This document shows, piece after piece, positions 8,008 to 16,458 of a DNA stretch of 64,000 nucleotides. Below the pieces are notes generated by a model. The model saw nothing but the letters and a program-made list of their open reading frames with translations. It searched no databases and had not been told where the DNA came from. Positions within the stretch are counted from its first letter, which is position 1. Each line of letters begins with the position of its first letter. The stretch is taken from positions 2,542,001 to 2,606,000 of the forward strand of contig CP148074.1 of NCBI GenBank assembly GCA_037482215.1, written 5' to 3'. Origin of the DNA: Pseudomonas mendocina. GTDB lineage: Bacteria > Pseudomonadota > Gammaproteobacteria > Pseudomonadales > Pseudomonadaceae. Position numbers and translations under genes: made by a program.

Positions 8008-8295
8008 ATGGAAAACATCAACCGTCCATTTGTAGAAAAAATGTTTTCGCCATTGCGTGTAACGTTCAGTGATCCCCGGCCAGACGGCGGCATCGTTCTT
8101 TCCTTACTTGACGACAACGATGCCACCTCTTGCAGCCGTGTTCTGACCAAGACACAGCGCGGCGATCCTGACTCCTTTGCCCAAGCGTTGGAAAATATCC
8201 GCTTGGAGCTGGCCATGCGCTCAGGCAGCATTCCTTCAGACTTGAGAAAGGCGCTCAAGGAACAGGACAGCCTGCTGACTTATCAGGCTGAGTGA
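8008..8295 (+). CDS. DUF3509-like small protein
   Basis: A 95-residue soluble protein with a strand-rich middle (LRVTFSDPRPDGGIVLSLLD) and a helix ending ALENIRLELAMRSG, which resembles the DUF3509 family found almost only in pseudomonads. The ATG at 8008 is chosen over one at 7957 because GGAAGAAG stands just before it. The neighbouring 73-residue gene ends 69 bp earlier on the same strand. A GC-rich hairpin (8317-8341) follows the stop without a clear T-run. No function is established for the family as far as I know. Confidence 0.72.
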   Translation: MENINRPFVEKMFSPLRVTFSDPRPDGGIVLSLLDDNDATSCSRVLTKTQRGDPDSFAQALENIRLELAMRSGSIPSDLRKALKEQDSLLTYQAE

Positions 8296-8384
8296 AACAG
8301 TCGTTAACCATGATGAGCCCGGCAAGCAGCAAAAGCCGGGCCCAGACTCTGAGTCGTGCCCCTTCTCTGACTCAACAACACGTA

Positions 8385-8915
8385 TCAGCCGCGCTCTGCA
8401 AGCCAGCGCTGAACAACATCAAGCACACGCTCTCTTCGCTGCCCCCAATCGCCCGCCACTTCAACAAAACGCTGATTATTGTCACTCAACCATTGCTTGC
8501 AGGCCATGTAGAAGTCAAGCCGCCGCTCAAGCTCTGGCTGACAGCGCTGTCCATCATCAACCCACTCGACACCTTCCGGACTGAGCAAGATATGCAGTCC
8601 ATATTGACGTTCGAGTAATGCTCGTTCGATCCACTCAGGCACGGCCCCAAACAGCGTACGACTCCACAGAATATTACTCAGTAGGTGTGTGTCCAGGACC
8701 AGTAGCTCCGTATCGGACGATCTAGCCTGATCCTCCCACTCCAATTGCCCTAAAGCGATGGGGGTGATGTCTTCGTAGCATGTATCACGCTGCTTTTCTT
8801 CGATAAAAAAGCGCACATACTCTCCAACCACCAACCCGCCCAACTGCGCGTTTAACTCTTTCGACAGCCAACTCTTTCCACTTGACTCTGGCCCGGTCAA
8901 AACCACTATCTTCAT
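8385..8915 (-). CDS. NadR-like (nicotinamide riboside kinase-type) ATPase
   Basis: A 176-residue P-loop protein with Walker A GPESSGKS (residues 8-15) and the pattern of the NadR C-terminal kinase domain: VGEYVRFF, then LDTHLLSNILWSRTLFG. In NadR this domain phosphorylates nicotinamide riboside to NMN. Here there is no adenylyltransferase or helix-turn-helix domain. Its start overlaps the end of pnuC (ATGA, 8912-8915), so import and phosphorylation of the riboside are translationally coupled. This fits NAD salvage, although a thiamine-type role of the PnuC partner cannot be excluded. Confidence 0.82.
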   Translation of the reverse strand: MKIVVLTGPESSGKSWLSKELNAQLGGLVVGEYVRFFIEEKQRDTCYEDITPIALGQLEWEDQARSSDTELLVLDTHLLSNILWSRTLFGAVPEWIERALLERQYGLHILLSPEGVEWVDDGQRCQPELERRLDFYMACKQWLSDNNQRFVEVAGDWGQRRERVLDVVQRWLAERG

Positions 8916-9478
8916 ACTGGCTCCGTAGCCAAGTCACGCCGCCAGGCCGCCCAGCCGCGAACAGCTAGCAGCGTAAAGGCTACATACAAAGCTGCAGTCA
9001 GATATAAGCCCTGCTGTAGAAAGAGACCAACAAACAACGCATCTAATAGGATCCAGAGCAACCAGCTCTCTATACGCTTCTGCGCCATCCACACCTGAGC
9101 CACCAAACTAAAGGCGCTCAAACTTGCGTCCTGCCAGGGGGCACTCGCCTCGGTATAGGTTGCCATTGCATAACCCAAAACCAATGAAAGTAGTGCGCCA
9201 GACACAAGACCCGCGGCCAATCGGCTAACACTTAAGCGTCCAACCTGAACCCCGCCCCCCGAGTCTCCGCCCCGTAGCCACATCCACCACCCATAGCCTT
9301 GCAGCAAGGCATACACCATCTGCAACAACATATTGGAGTAGAGGCGAGTGTCATAAAAAATCCAGGCGTACATCAGCACCATGGCCAACCCAACAGGCCA
9401 ACACCACGTGTTCTGCCGAATCGTAAGCCATACAGCCAGAATACCGATTGCCGACGCAACAACCTCTAACAAAGACAT
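8912..9478 (-). CDS. pnuC: PnuC-family nicotinamide riboside transporter
   Basis: A 188-residue inner-membrane protein with about seven hydrophobic segments. It carries the PnuC features NTWCWPVGL near the N-terminus and WxxWG-type aromatic clusters (GYGWWMWLRG). The ATG at 9478 (MSLLEVVASAIG) is preferred to the upstream in-frame ATG because it matches the family N-terminus; the extra 29 codons would precede the first membrane helix. It is the first gene of a two-gene operon with the NadR-like kinase. I saw no riboswitch in the short 5' region. Confidence 0.87.
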   Translation of the reverse strand: MSLLEVVASAIGILAVWLTIRQNTWCWPVGLAMVLMYAWIFYDTRLYSNMLLQMVYALLQGYGWWMWLRGGDSGGGVQVGRLSVSRLAAGLVSGALLSLVLGYAMATYTEASAPWQDASLSAFSLVAQVWMAQKRIESWLLWILLDALFVGLFLQQGLYLTAALYVAFTLLAVRGWAAWRRDLATEPV

Positions 9479-9615
9479 AACGCACCCGCTTAAAGAGAGC
9501 GCGAATTGTAGCGAGCGCTTCCCAGACAGTCTGCCGCTATAGAGTAAATACTTTAAGGCCATCAAAATGGCATGATTTTCCAGATATACTCCCGAACCCT
9601 ATCAGGAGAATCCGT

Positions 9616-10716
9616 GTGTTCAGTTCAGCATTAAGGCTTTTAGTCGTAGCCGCCGCACTGATGTTTGCGCAGCTCGCTCAAGCCTCCACTAACGCAGCCG
9701 CCAAGCCTGCTGACATAGTATTTCTCAACCCTGGCTTCGCTAATGAACCATTTTGGGTGAGTTACTCCGAATTTATGCAGGCAGCAGCCAAAGACCTAGG
9801 GGTCAACCTTAGAATCCTGTATGGCGAGCGCCAACGGGAACGCATTCTGAAAAACGCCCACACCCTGACAGTCGGCCCCCTACAGCCCGACTACATCATT
9901 TTTGTGAATGAAATGTATGTAGGCCCCGAAATCTTACGTATTTTCGCTGAAACGCCGGTCAAACTTTTCAGCCTTCACAGCACCCTGACCCCCGAACAAC
10001 AGACCCTAAGCGGTGGCACACGTGAACGCTATAAAAACTGGATTGGCAGCCTGATCGCAAATGACCAGCACGCGGGATACCTGATGGCCAAAGCCCTAAT
10101 TGAGAAACTGTCCGGCCAACCTGGCAGCATGCTCGCGTTTAATGGCATTCGCTCTACACCTTCCTCCGCCCTACGCGAACAGGGACTACGGCAAGCACTT
10201 GCGGAGCACCCTGAAATAAAGTTGCAACAGACAGTCGTTGGAGAGTGGAGCCGTCAACGCGCCTACGAACAAGCCAAAGTTCTGCTCAAGCGCCACCCCG
10301 ATGCACAGCTGGCCTGGTCTGCTAATGACGAAATGGCTTTCGGCGTAATGGACGCAGCACAAGAGCTCGGCAGAACACCCGGCCGGGATATATACCTATC
10401 GGCCCTCAACAACTCGGATAACGTATTCAAAGCACGCATCAATAACCAAATTTCAGCGCTGACTAGTGGCCACTTCTCACTTGGGGCTTGGGCCGTAGTC
10501 ATGCTCCATGACTACCACGCCGGAAAAGACTTCGCAGAGCGCGGCGGAAAAGACCGAGTAGACGACCTGTTCACCCTTGTGGATGAGAAACAAGCAGCCC
10601 AGCTGATGCGGCACATGAAAATGCCCGGTTATGGCCTTAACTTCAAAAACTTCAGTGCGGTTTACAAGCCTCAAATCAAGGACTACCAGTTCTCAATCGA
10701 AGACATGCTGCACTGA
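9616..10716 (+). CDS. Periplasmic sugar-type substrate-binding protein (solitary)
   Basis: A 366-residue periplasmic binding protein. It has a cleavable signal peptide (residues 1-23, ending AQAS) and the Peripla_BP fold with FLNPGFANEPFWVS at the start of the mature protein and WSANDEMAFGVMDAAQELG in the second lobe. ABC permease and ATPase genes are absent on both sides, so it may serve a sensor or a distant transporter. The start is GTG at 9616, eight bases after AGGAG; a TATACT box at 9585-9590 could be the -10 element. The ligand is unknown. Confidence 0.82.
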   Translation: MFSSALRLLVVAAALMFAQLAQASTNAAAKPADIVFLNPGFANEPFWVSYSEFMQAAAKDLGVNLRILYGERQRERILKNAHTLTVGPLQPDYIIFVNEMYVGPEILRIFAETPVKLFSLHSTLTPEQQTLSGGTRERYKNWIGSLIANDQHAGYLMAKALIEKLSGQPGSMLAFNGIRSTPSSALREQGLRQALAEHPEIKLQQTVVGEWSRQRAYEQAKVLLKRHPDAQLAWSANDEMAFGVMDAAQELGRTPGRDIYLSALNNSDNVFKARINNQISALTSGHFSLGAWAVVMLHDYHAGKDFAERGGKDRVDDLFTLVDEKQAAQLMRHMKMPGYGLNFKNFSAVYKPQIKDYQFSIEDMLH

Positions 10717-10725
10717 CCAGCGTTC

Positions 10726-10944
10726 TCACACACCTGCGAAGTGCAGCACAAGCCTAACTAGCAAGTAGACCATCAGCACAAACAGGATGGTAAATGTCAC
10801 CCCCAGGATAATGAACTGCCCTGGCGTCCCCCGGGAAAAATCACGCGCACGGTTTTTTCCGCTTTGTACCCCTAACGCCGCACTTAACACGCTCTGCAAC
10901 AGCTCTTTTAGCGTTAGCGGCTGACGTTCATCTTTATCACTCAT
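10726..10944 (-). CDS. DUF2970 small membrane protein
   Basis: This 72-residue protein has a charged N-terminus, the conserved block LLQSVLSAALGVQSGKNRARDF, and one C-terminal transmembrane helix (FIILGVTFTILFVLMVYLLV). That arrangement is characteristic of the DUF2970 family of inner-membrane proteins of unknown function. It is convergent with the binding-protein gene, nine bases apart. AGGAGGGTGAGGCG stands just upstream of its ATG at 10944, an excellent ribosome-binding site. Confidence 0.88.
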   Translation of the reverse strand: MSDKDERQPLTLKELLQSVLSAALGVQSGKNRARDFSRGTPGQFIILGVTFTILFVLMVYLLVRLVLHFAGV

Positions 10945-11118
10945 CGCCTCACCCTCCTTTTCTAAAGCTTAGCTGCGCATACGGATATCGCCACGTGAAT
11001 GGCAGTAGCACCTGAATCAGCCCGTCCATGCCTTGCCTCAGAAACATCGGCAGAGCCGAGCAGGCGCACAATTGCCAGATTGGAAATTTAATTTCACCAA
11101 TGCTTCGGGCCGCAAAAC

Positions 11119-11190
11119 AAAAAGCCCCGTAACTTTTCAGCTACGGGGCTTATTTGAAAGTGGCGGTGAAGAAGCGATTCGAGCTTTTGA
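11119..11190. repeat. Distal copy of tRNA-Ser 3' end plus terminator (att-like direct repeat)
   Basis: These 72 bp match 12145-12216 with four mismatches by my alignment. The block contains the tRNA terminator hairpin, the CCA/discriminator region and about 27 bases of the tRNA 3' end, with three changes in the tRNA part (in the T-arm region) and one in the T-run. Beyond 11190 similarity to the tRNA stops, so this is a partial copy, as expected for a site-specific integration boundary. It lies in a 326-bp stretch (10945-11270) with no gene. Confidence 0.85.
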
Positions 11191-11270
11191 AGACCCGATT
11201 CGTTCACAGATACGGCTATCTACAAGCCATACAGACGGGAGATGAACTGGGTATGTACGAGTATTTTGAA

Positions 11271-11939
11271 CTAACCCGGCTCAAGCCCTCCTTTTCCCAC
11301 CACCTCACGATGCCCGATCAATCTATCGGATAGATTCTTGTACTCAGAAAAGTGCGACAGAATGCGGATAACCTCGTCACGGATTGGGCCAAAGAAAAAC
11401 TTTTCTCCCAAAAGAACTAAGCACTGCGCCTCAGGATCTATCAGTTTGAAGACTTTTTTCACTGGGCTATCTGCGAGCGCGTGAGAAGCCACAAGAGGCT
11501 CAGGTATGAATTCTCCGGCCAAATGCTTGAGCAAATACACGTCCAATCTCTCGTCAAAGTGCTCCCAAGCATTCCTTGCTTTCCGCAATCCTTCCATACA
11601 AAGTGGCGAGTCCTCGGTGAGCCCGTAGTGCTTTCTTAATGAAGCTCCTCGTGCGGTTTTATGACGTGCAAAAGGACTGTTGTCCTTCGGTTTAACCGGA
11701 GGCCAAAAATATCTAGATAGAGCCCCTGCATGCCCGATAGCCTCCTGCACAGAACTTACTAACTCCCATGCCTCAGAGTCACACTCAAGCAACTCCTCGT
11801 ATAATAAAAATGCGTTAAGGGCGCACTCTGCTGTATAGCGTATGGAGTAGTTGTAAAACACCCCATGCATCGGTTGAATTCCACCGTTTTCAGCCATGTA
11901 ATCAGCCCTGCGCTTTAACTCCTCCTCATCAAATAGCAT
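11271..11939 (-). CDS. Orphan protein with HEPN-like R-x4-H motif
   Basis: This 222-residue, probably soluble and helical protein matches no family I can name. Residues 119-133 contain the sequence RKARNAWEHFDERLD, in which Arg122-x4-His127 has the spacing of the HEPN ribonuclease active site and is followed by an acidic/basic DER. The ATG at 11939 is chosen over a TTG at 12005 because AAGGAG stands six bases before it. The last residues (GKGGLEPG) are near the element's distal repeat. Its position between duplicated tRNA ends makes transfer likely. A role in defence or a toxin-like role is only a hypothesis. Confidence 0.7.
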   Translation of the reverse strand: MLFDEEELKRRADYMAENGGIQPMHGVFYNYSIRYTAECALNAFLLYEELLECDSEAWELVSSVQEAIGHAGALSRYFWPPVKPKDNSPFARHKTARGASLRKHYGLTEDSPLCMEGLRKARNAWEHFDERLDVYLLKHLAGEFIPEPLVASHALADSPVKKVFKLIDPEAQCLVLLGEKFFFGPIRDEVIRILSHFSEYKNLSDRLIGHREVVGKGGLEPG

Positions 11940-12144
11940 CACAGACTCCTTCGCCACTAGTGCATGGCACGTCCCAAATTCACGCGCGACAATCCGCTGC
12001 CTCAAAGGCCTTACCTTACGACCACTATATAGGCCTAATCAGTCGTAAGTCATAATCTAGGAGTCCTCGCAACGCCAGTGGCACTGGACTTTCTACCCCC
12101 CCCTGCTTTGTAGCAATTTAGCAACCGCAGGCATGACAGAAATG

Positions 12145-12180
12145 AAAAAGCCCCGTAACTTTTCAGCTACGGGGCTTTTT
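12145..12180 (-). terminator. tRNA-Ser terminator
   Basis: The stem AAGCCCCGTA/TACGGGGCTT, with an A-run on the plus strand, gives a T-run on the minus strand directly after the tRNA. An almost identical hairpin recurs at 11119-11152. Confidence 0.9.
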
Positions 12181-12216
12181 TGAAAGTGGCGGTGAAGAAG
12201 AGATTCGAACTCTTGA
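12145..12216. repeat. Proximal copy of tRNA-Ser 3' end plus terminator (att-like direct repeat)
   Basis: This is the functional copy of the 72-bp repeat. It holds the last 27 bases and CCA of tRNA-Ser(GGA) together with its terminator, and is 1,026 bp from the distal copy at 11119-11190. Confidence 0.85.
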
Positions 12217-12276
12217 TACGGTTTCCCGTATACACACTTTCCAGGCGTGCTCCTTCAACCACTCGGACACTTCACC
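12187..12276 (-). tRNA. tRNA-Ser (anticodon GGA)
   Basis: Read on the minus strand, the gene has the acceptor stem GGTGAAG pairing with CTTCACC, a D-arm with GAGTGGTTGAAGG, the anticodon loop CTGGAAA (GGA), a long variable arm (GTATACGGGAAACCGTATC region), the T-arm loop TTCGAAT, and an encoded CCA at 12187-12189. The 90-base length with a large variable arm is typical of a serine tRNA. Its 3' end is the attachment-like site of the putative mini-island. Confidence 0.97.
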
Positions 12277-12395
12277 GGATCTCGTTAGGCGTTTGCCGTT
12301 TCGAGGTGCGCTAATGTAATCGAACATTTATTAGAACGCAAAGGTTTTTTTCAAAAATTTCATGCGCTTATGAAGAATCTGCTGTCGCGATAGGG

Positions 12396-12593
12396 TCACT
12401 TGCTGCCTGGATCTATTCGTTCACGGCCAAACAGAATGAAGCCAAGCGAAATAAACAGGCTCAGTGCAAAAATGGCCACAAGGCCTGTTCTTTCCTGCGC
12501 CGAATCACCTGCCGATGCCCACATCAGGGCGATCAGTAATAGCAGAGCCAGGCAGCCTCTCCAGCGTGTCTTCTGCTTAGGACTGTCAGACAT
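12396..12593 (-). CDS. Small inner-membrane hypothetical protein
   Basis: This 65-residue protein has two predicted transmembrane helices (CLALLLLIALMWASAG and LVAIFALSLFISLGFILFG) and a basic N-terminus (KQKTRWR). The ATG at 12593 is chosen over an upstream in-frame start because AGGAGG lies seven bases before it. I do not recognise the family. It is monocistronic, between the tRNA and a divergent enoyl-CoA hydratase-like gene. Confidence 0.75.
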   Translation of the reverse strand: MSDSPKQKTRWRGCLALLLLIALMWASAGDSAQERTGLVAIFALSLFISLGFILFGRERIDPGSK

Positions 12594-12775
12594 TGCGGGT
12601 TCCTCCTGCGAAAAACCCGCAATGTAGGTACTCCGGCGACTCTCGGCCAATTGGCAAAGTGGATACAGGCTATAGCCTGCACACGCACAGCATGACTTAA
12701 CGGTCAGCTATGAGGCTTTACCGTCGCACAGGGTATGAGTAACGTCTGCACAACTTTTAACAAGGAAATCGCCCC

Positions 12776-13465
12776 ATGAGTGAGCTGATCAGTTACCAAT
12801 TAGACAATGGCATTGCCACGCTGACCCTGAGCAACGGCAAGGTCAATGCAATTTCCCCGGATGTCGTGGCTGCATTAAATGCTGCGCTGGATCGCGCCGA
12901 GCAGGATCGTGCAATTGTTATTATCACGGGTCAGCCAGGCATTCTTTCCGGCGGTTATGACCTGAAGGTGATGACCTCCAGCCCGGAGAATGCCATTAAC
13001 CTGGTCGCCTCCGGCTCAACCCTGTCCCGCCGCATGCTGTCTCACCCCTTCCCGATCATCGTTGCCTGCCCCGGCCATGCCGTAGCAAAAGGTGCGTTCC
13101 TGTTGTTGTCAGCGGATTACCGCATTGGCATTGAAGGGCCATTCAGCATTGGTCTGAATGAGGTATTGATCGGCATGACCATGCACCACGCAGGTATTGC
13201 ACTGGCTCGTGACCGTCTGCATAAGCAGCATTTCCAGCGTTCTGTGATCAATGGCGAGATGTTTGATCCACAAGGTGCGCTGGATGCCGGCTTCTTTGAC
13301 AAAGTGGTACCGGCCGAGCAGCTACAGGCAACTGCCCTCGCGGTTGCAGAGCAAATGAAAAAGATCAACATGAAGGCGCACAAGAACACCAAGCTGAAAG
13401 TACGCAGTGCATTGCTTGATGAGCTTGCCCAAGCGGTTGAACTGGATAAACAACACGCGCTGTAA
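12776..13465 (+). CDS. Enoyl-CoA hydratase/isomerase-family protein (crotonase)
   Basis: A 229-residue crotonase-fold protein with NGKVNAISPDV near the N-terminus and the oxyanion-hole segments LSGGYDLKVM and GHAVAKGAFLLLSADYRIG. It lacks the usual pair of Glu residues of hydratases in the second loop (LNEVLIGMTM has one Glu), so hydratase, isomerase or hydrolase activity cannot be chosen. It is shorter than the usual 255-260 residues. A hairpin terminator follows at 13485, so it stands alone. The start follows AAGGAAA (12761-12767). Confidence 0.88.
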   Translation: MSELISYQLDNGIATLTLSNGKVNAISPDVVAALNAALDRAEQDRAIVIITGQPGILSGGYDLKVMTSSPENAINLVASGSTLSRRMLSHPFPIIVACPGHAVAKGAFLLLSADYRIGIEGPFSIGLNEVLIGMTMHHAGIALARDRLHKQHFQRSVINGEMFDPQGALDAGFFDKVVPAEQLQATALAVAEQMKKINMKAHKNTKLKVRSALLDELAQAVELDKQHAL

Positions 13466-13484
13466 CAATCTGATACGTCATAAA

Positions 13485-13510
13485 GCCCGGCTCCTGCCGG
13501 GCATTTATTT
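13485..13510 (+). terminator. Rho-independent terminator after crotonase gene
   Basis: GCCCGG (13485-13490) pairs with CCGGGC (13497-13502), followed by ATTTATTT. Confidence 0.8.
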
Positions 13511-13617
13511 AGCCTGTTTTTTACGGGCTATGCTGTAAGTGCCAGCATTAACCATCCAAATATTCAAGTACGCGAAGAACGAGCCGATTACCTAAAAAAA
13601 TAACAATGGAGCGCGCC

Positions 13618-15501
13618 ATGAAGATTTCCCACAAGGTGGGGTTAGCAGCCGCCGTAGTCTTGCTGCTGACGACCACATTGCTGTCGGTCTCCCAGGTAAC
13701 CCAGGTGCGCAGTTCGCTGTACGCGCAGGTCAGTGAAAACATTGACGAAACCAGTGGCGCCCTAGCCCGACAGATTGAGAACTGGCTCAACGCCAAGCTC
13801 AAGCTGATGGATCTTGCCTCGCAGACCATTGACCGCAATTACAGCCCTGAAGAAACGCAGCGTGTAATCACCACCCAGACGCTGGTCAACGAATTCCTCC
13901 TGGTGTTTGGCACCCTGACCAGTGATGGCAAACCCATCAAAAACACGGAAAGTTGGAATCCGAGTGCTGATTGGGATGGCAGGAAGCGTCCGTGGTACAG
14001 CATTGGAATCGCCGCGAAACAGGCGGTATTAACCGAACCCTACGTCGACAGCACCACAGGCGAGACTCTCATCTCAGCTGTAGCCCCGCTGACAGACAAC
14101 GGTAATTTGTTGGGGGCGATTGGTGGTGATATCAGCCTCAAGAACATCTCTGACGCGATCAACACCCTGGACTTCAATGGTGCTGGCTACACCTTTTTAA
14201 TGAGCAAGAATGGCAACATCATCGCCCATCCTGACCATTCCTACGACGGCAAAAATTACCGCGAGTTGTTCGATGGCCAGGCTCCACAGTTAACAACTAA
14301 TATTACTGACATTAGTGCCGCCGATAAGGACTTATTAGTTTCTTTCACGCCTTTACCCAACCTGAAAGGTATGGATTGGTACATCGGAGTTGTGCTGGAT
14401 AAGGAGATCATCATGGCCGAAGCCAACTCCCTAAGCTGGAGTGCCGTGGTTGGAACTGTTTTAGGCGTCGTGATTAGCCTAATTGTGCTGATTGTTCTGA
14501 TGAATACCCTACTGAAGCCACTTAACCATTTACACAACTCCCTAGTGGAGGTGAACAGTGGCCAAGGTGACCTCACGCGCCGTCTGCCTGCACAAGGTAA
14601 TGATGAAATATCCCTAGTCGCCAAAGACTTCAACAGTTTCATCGAAACCCTGCAACACCTGATCCGAGATGTAATGGGCAACTCCAGGCAAGTGCGGGAA
14701 AGTACCACTCTGACGTCCAATAGCGCTCATCAGAGCGCCACCCGGCTGCAACAGCAGATGCAAGAGCTGGATCAACTCGCCACGGCAATGCAGGAGATGG
14801 CGTCCACTGCAGAAGAGGTTGCCCGAAACGCACAGTCCGCTGCGCAAGCGGCGGTAATGGCCAATGAAGAAACTGAGAACGGTGTACGCGTCGTTTCCCG
14901 ATCCACTGAGGCGATCATGAATCTGGCCGAGGAGATGGATCAGACCAGCAACTCAATCAATGAGCTGTCCAAACTCAGCCAGAATATTGAGTCGATTTTG
15001 TCGGTTATTACCAGCATTGCTGATCAGACCAACCTGCTCGCACTCAATGCTGCCATCGAGGCTGCCCGCGCAGGCGAGTCTGGCCGAGGGTTCGCGGTCG
15101 TCGCCGATGAGGTACGCTCGCTGGCTTCACGCACCCAACAGTCGACACAAGAAATTCGCCAGATGATCGACCAGCTGCAAGCAGGCGTGCGTCAGGCTGA
15201 ATCTCGCATGCAACAAAGCCGCGACTCCGCCAGCAGAACCGCAGAAGAAGCCAGTGCAGCTAATGACATGCTGGCACGGATCAGAGATGCGATCACACGC
15301 ATCAACGACATGAACCTGCAAATTGCTACCGCGGCAGAAGAACAAAGCGCCACCACCGAAGAAATAAACCGCAACACAACCAACATTCGTGACATCAGCT
15401 ATGAGGTTTCGACTGGCTCCGAAGAGCAGGTGCGTCAATGCACATTGATGGTTGACCAAGTCACCCAGCAAGACCGGTTACTAGGCCGTTTCAGCGTGTA
15501 A
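13618..15501 (+). CDS. Methyl-accepting chemotaxis protein, dCache_1, amino-acid type
   Basis: A 627-residue chemoreceptor. It has a first membrane helix (residues 8-30), a periplasmic double-Cache domain to about residue 265, a second helix ([20 protein letters not shown]), HAMP, and a signalling domain with the invariant hairpin tip [17 protein letters not shown]. In the distal Cache pocket [16 protein letters not shown] and GGDI match the R-x-W-Y / Y-x-D / D pattern of amino-acid receptors such as PctA. The second ATG (13618, MKISHKVG) is preferred because GGAGCG precedes it. It signals through CheA/CheW. The specific ligand is untested. Confidence 0.92.
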   Translation: MKISHKVGLAAAVVLLLTTTLLSVSQVTQVRSSLYAQVSENIDETSGALARQIENWLNAKLKLMDLASQTIDRNYSPEETQRVITTQTLVNEFLLVFGTLTSDGKPIKNTESWNPSADWDGRKRPWYSIGIAAKQAVLTEPYVDSTTGETLISAVAPLTDNGNLLGAIGGDISLKNISDAINTLDFNGAGYTFLMSKNGNIIAHPDHSYDGKNYRELFDGQAPQLTTNITDISAADKDLLVSFTPLPNLKGMDWYIGVVLDKEIIMAEANSLSWSAVVGTVLGVVISLIVLIVLMNTLLKPLNHLHNSLVEVNSGQGDLTRRLPAQGNDEISLVAKDFNSFIETLQHLIRDVMGNSRQVRESTTLTSNSAHQSATRLQQQMQELDQLATAMQEMASTAEEVARNAQSAAQAAVMANEETENGVRVVSRSTEAIMNLAEEMDQTSNSINELSKLSQNIESILSVITSIADQTNLLALNAAIEAARAGESGRGFAVVADEVRSLASRTQQSTQEIRQMIDQLQAGVRQAESRMQQSRDSASRTAEEASAANDMLARIRDAITRINDMNLQIATAAEEQSATTEEINRNTTNIRDISYEVSTGSEEQVRQCTLMVDQVTQQDRLLGRFSV

Positions 15502-15505
15502 AAAA

Positions 15506-15536
15506 TGGGGCTGCCCTACATTTATGGGCAGCCCCA
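15506..15536 (+). terminator. Rho-independent terminator after chemoreceptor gene
   Basis: TGGGGCTGCCC (15506-15516) pairs perfectly with GGGCAGCCCCA (15526-15536). An A-run precedes it, but no long T-run follows. Confidence 0.75.
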
Positions 15537-15637
15537 ATCTGTTACCCAACCCTCCGACCGGCACGCCATGGCGATAATTGCCGAATTCACAAGGCAACCG
15601 TAAACTCCTGCGTTCTTCACCATTGCAGGTGTCATGA

Positions 15638-16363
15638 ATGCTGTTTATTTTGCGCATGTTGGCGATGGGCGTGCACTTTATTCTGGCCAGTCTGATCGGC
15701 CTGCTAGTTTGCCTATGTCGCCCCTTTAATCCGGACAACAGCCGTATTTGCGGTAGGCTCTACAGTGTTCCAGGCCTATGGATTTTGCGCTGGAAGCTCA
15801 AGGCTGAAATCCGTTCACTGACTGAGCAGCATGGCGCTTGTGTATTCGTTGCCAACCACCAGTCCAATTTCGATCTGTATGTATTCAGTCGCATCGTTCC
15901 ACCTCGTACCGTAAGCGTCGGTAAAAAAAGCCTAAAGTGGGTGCCGTTCTTTGGCCAGATCTACTGGCTCGCCGGCAATATCCTGATCGATCGTGATAAC
16001 GCCATCCGCGCACGCCATTCATTGGTAGCGACCACTGACGCACTTAAGAACAGAGACACCTCGATCTGGGTGTTCCCCGAAGGCACGCGCAATCACGGCA
16101 AGGGCCTCCAAACTTTCAAGAAAGGTGCCTTTCAGATGGCCGTTGCTGCGGGAGTGCCCATCATTCCCGTTTGTGTCAGTACCTACCCTAAACACGTAAA
16201 GTTTAATAGCTGGAATGGCGGCACCCTGCACATCCGCTCACTGCCACCTATTCCCACAGCAGGTTTGGACAAGAAAGACCTGCCACAGCTCATGGAGAAC
16301 TGCCGCACGCAAATGCAGCAATGCATTGCGGAACTGGATCAACAGGTCAGCCAAAAGCGCTGA
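15638..16363 (+). CDS. plsC: 1-acyl-sn-glycerol-3-phosphate acyltransferase (PlsC family)
   Basis: A 241-residue membrane-bound acyltransferase that makes phosphatidic acid from lysophosphatidic acid. It has an N-terminal transmembrane segment (residues 1-27), the catalytic NHQSNFD box (His74, Asp79) and the substrate motif FPEGTRNHG. It is the usual length for PlsC. It is followed 95 bp later by a CorA-like gene on the same strand. Pseudomonads carry several paralogues, so the symbol reflects the family, not proven orthology. The ATG at 15638 overlaps another ATG four bases earlier in a different frame. Confidence 0.88.
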   Translation: MLFILRMLAMGVHFILASLIGLLVCLCRPFNPDNSRICGRLYSVPGLWILRWKLKAEIRSLTEQHGACVFVANHQSNFDLYVFSRIVPPRTVSVGKKSLKWVPFFGQIYWLAGNILIDRDNAIRARHSLVATTDALKNRDTSIWVFPEGTRNHGKGLQTFKKGAFQMAVAAGVPIIPVCVSTYPKHVKFNSWNGGTLHIRSLPPIPTAGLDKKDLPQLMENCRTQMQQCIAELDQQVSQKR

Positions 16364-16458
16364 ATCGCTTTAGTGCCTTACTCCGGCGTGTCTGCATTCC
16401 CCATAGGCGTCCAAGCGACTATGCTGTTCGGCAATTTATCGCGGGTAAGGGAAATCAC

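Larger units (their letters stand above)
11119..12216. mobile_element. Putative mini-island or island remnant at tRNA-Ser
   Basis: Direct repeats of the tRNA-Ser 3' end and terminator bound about 1 kb holding a single gene and no integrase. The orientation is right for an element inserted at the 3' end of the tRNA that restored an intact tRNA at one end. The missing integrase suggests either deletion of a larger island down to its cargo or mobilisation in trans. A tandem duplication with later decay is the alternative. Confidence 0.5.

Noticed and set aside
11033..11245. 70-codon plus-strand frame across the distal repeat
   Set aside because: It reads through a terminator hairpin and a tRNA fragment, so it is not a gene.
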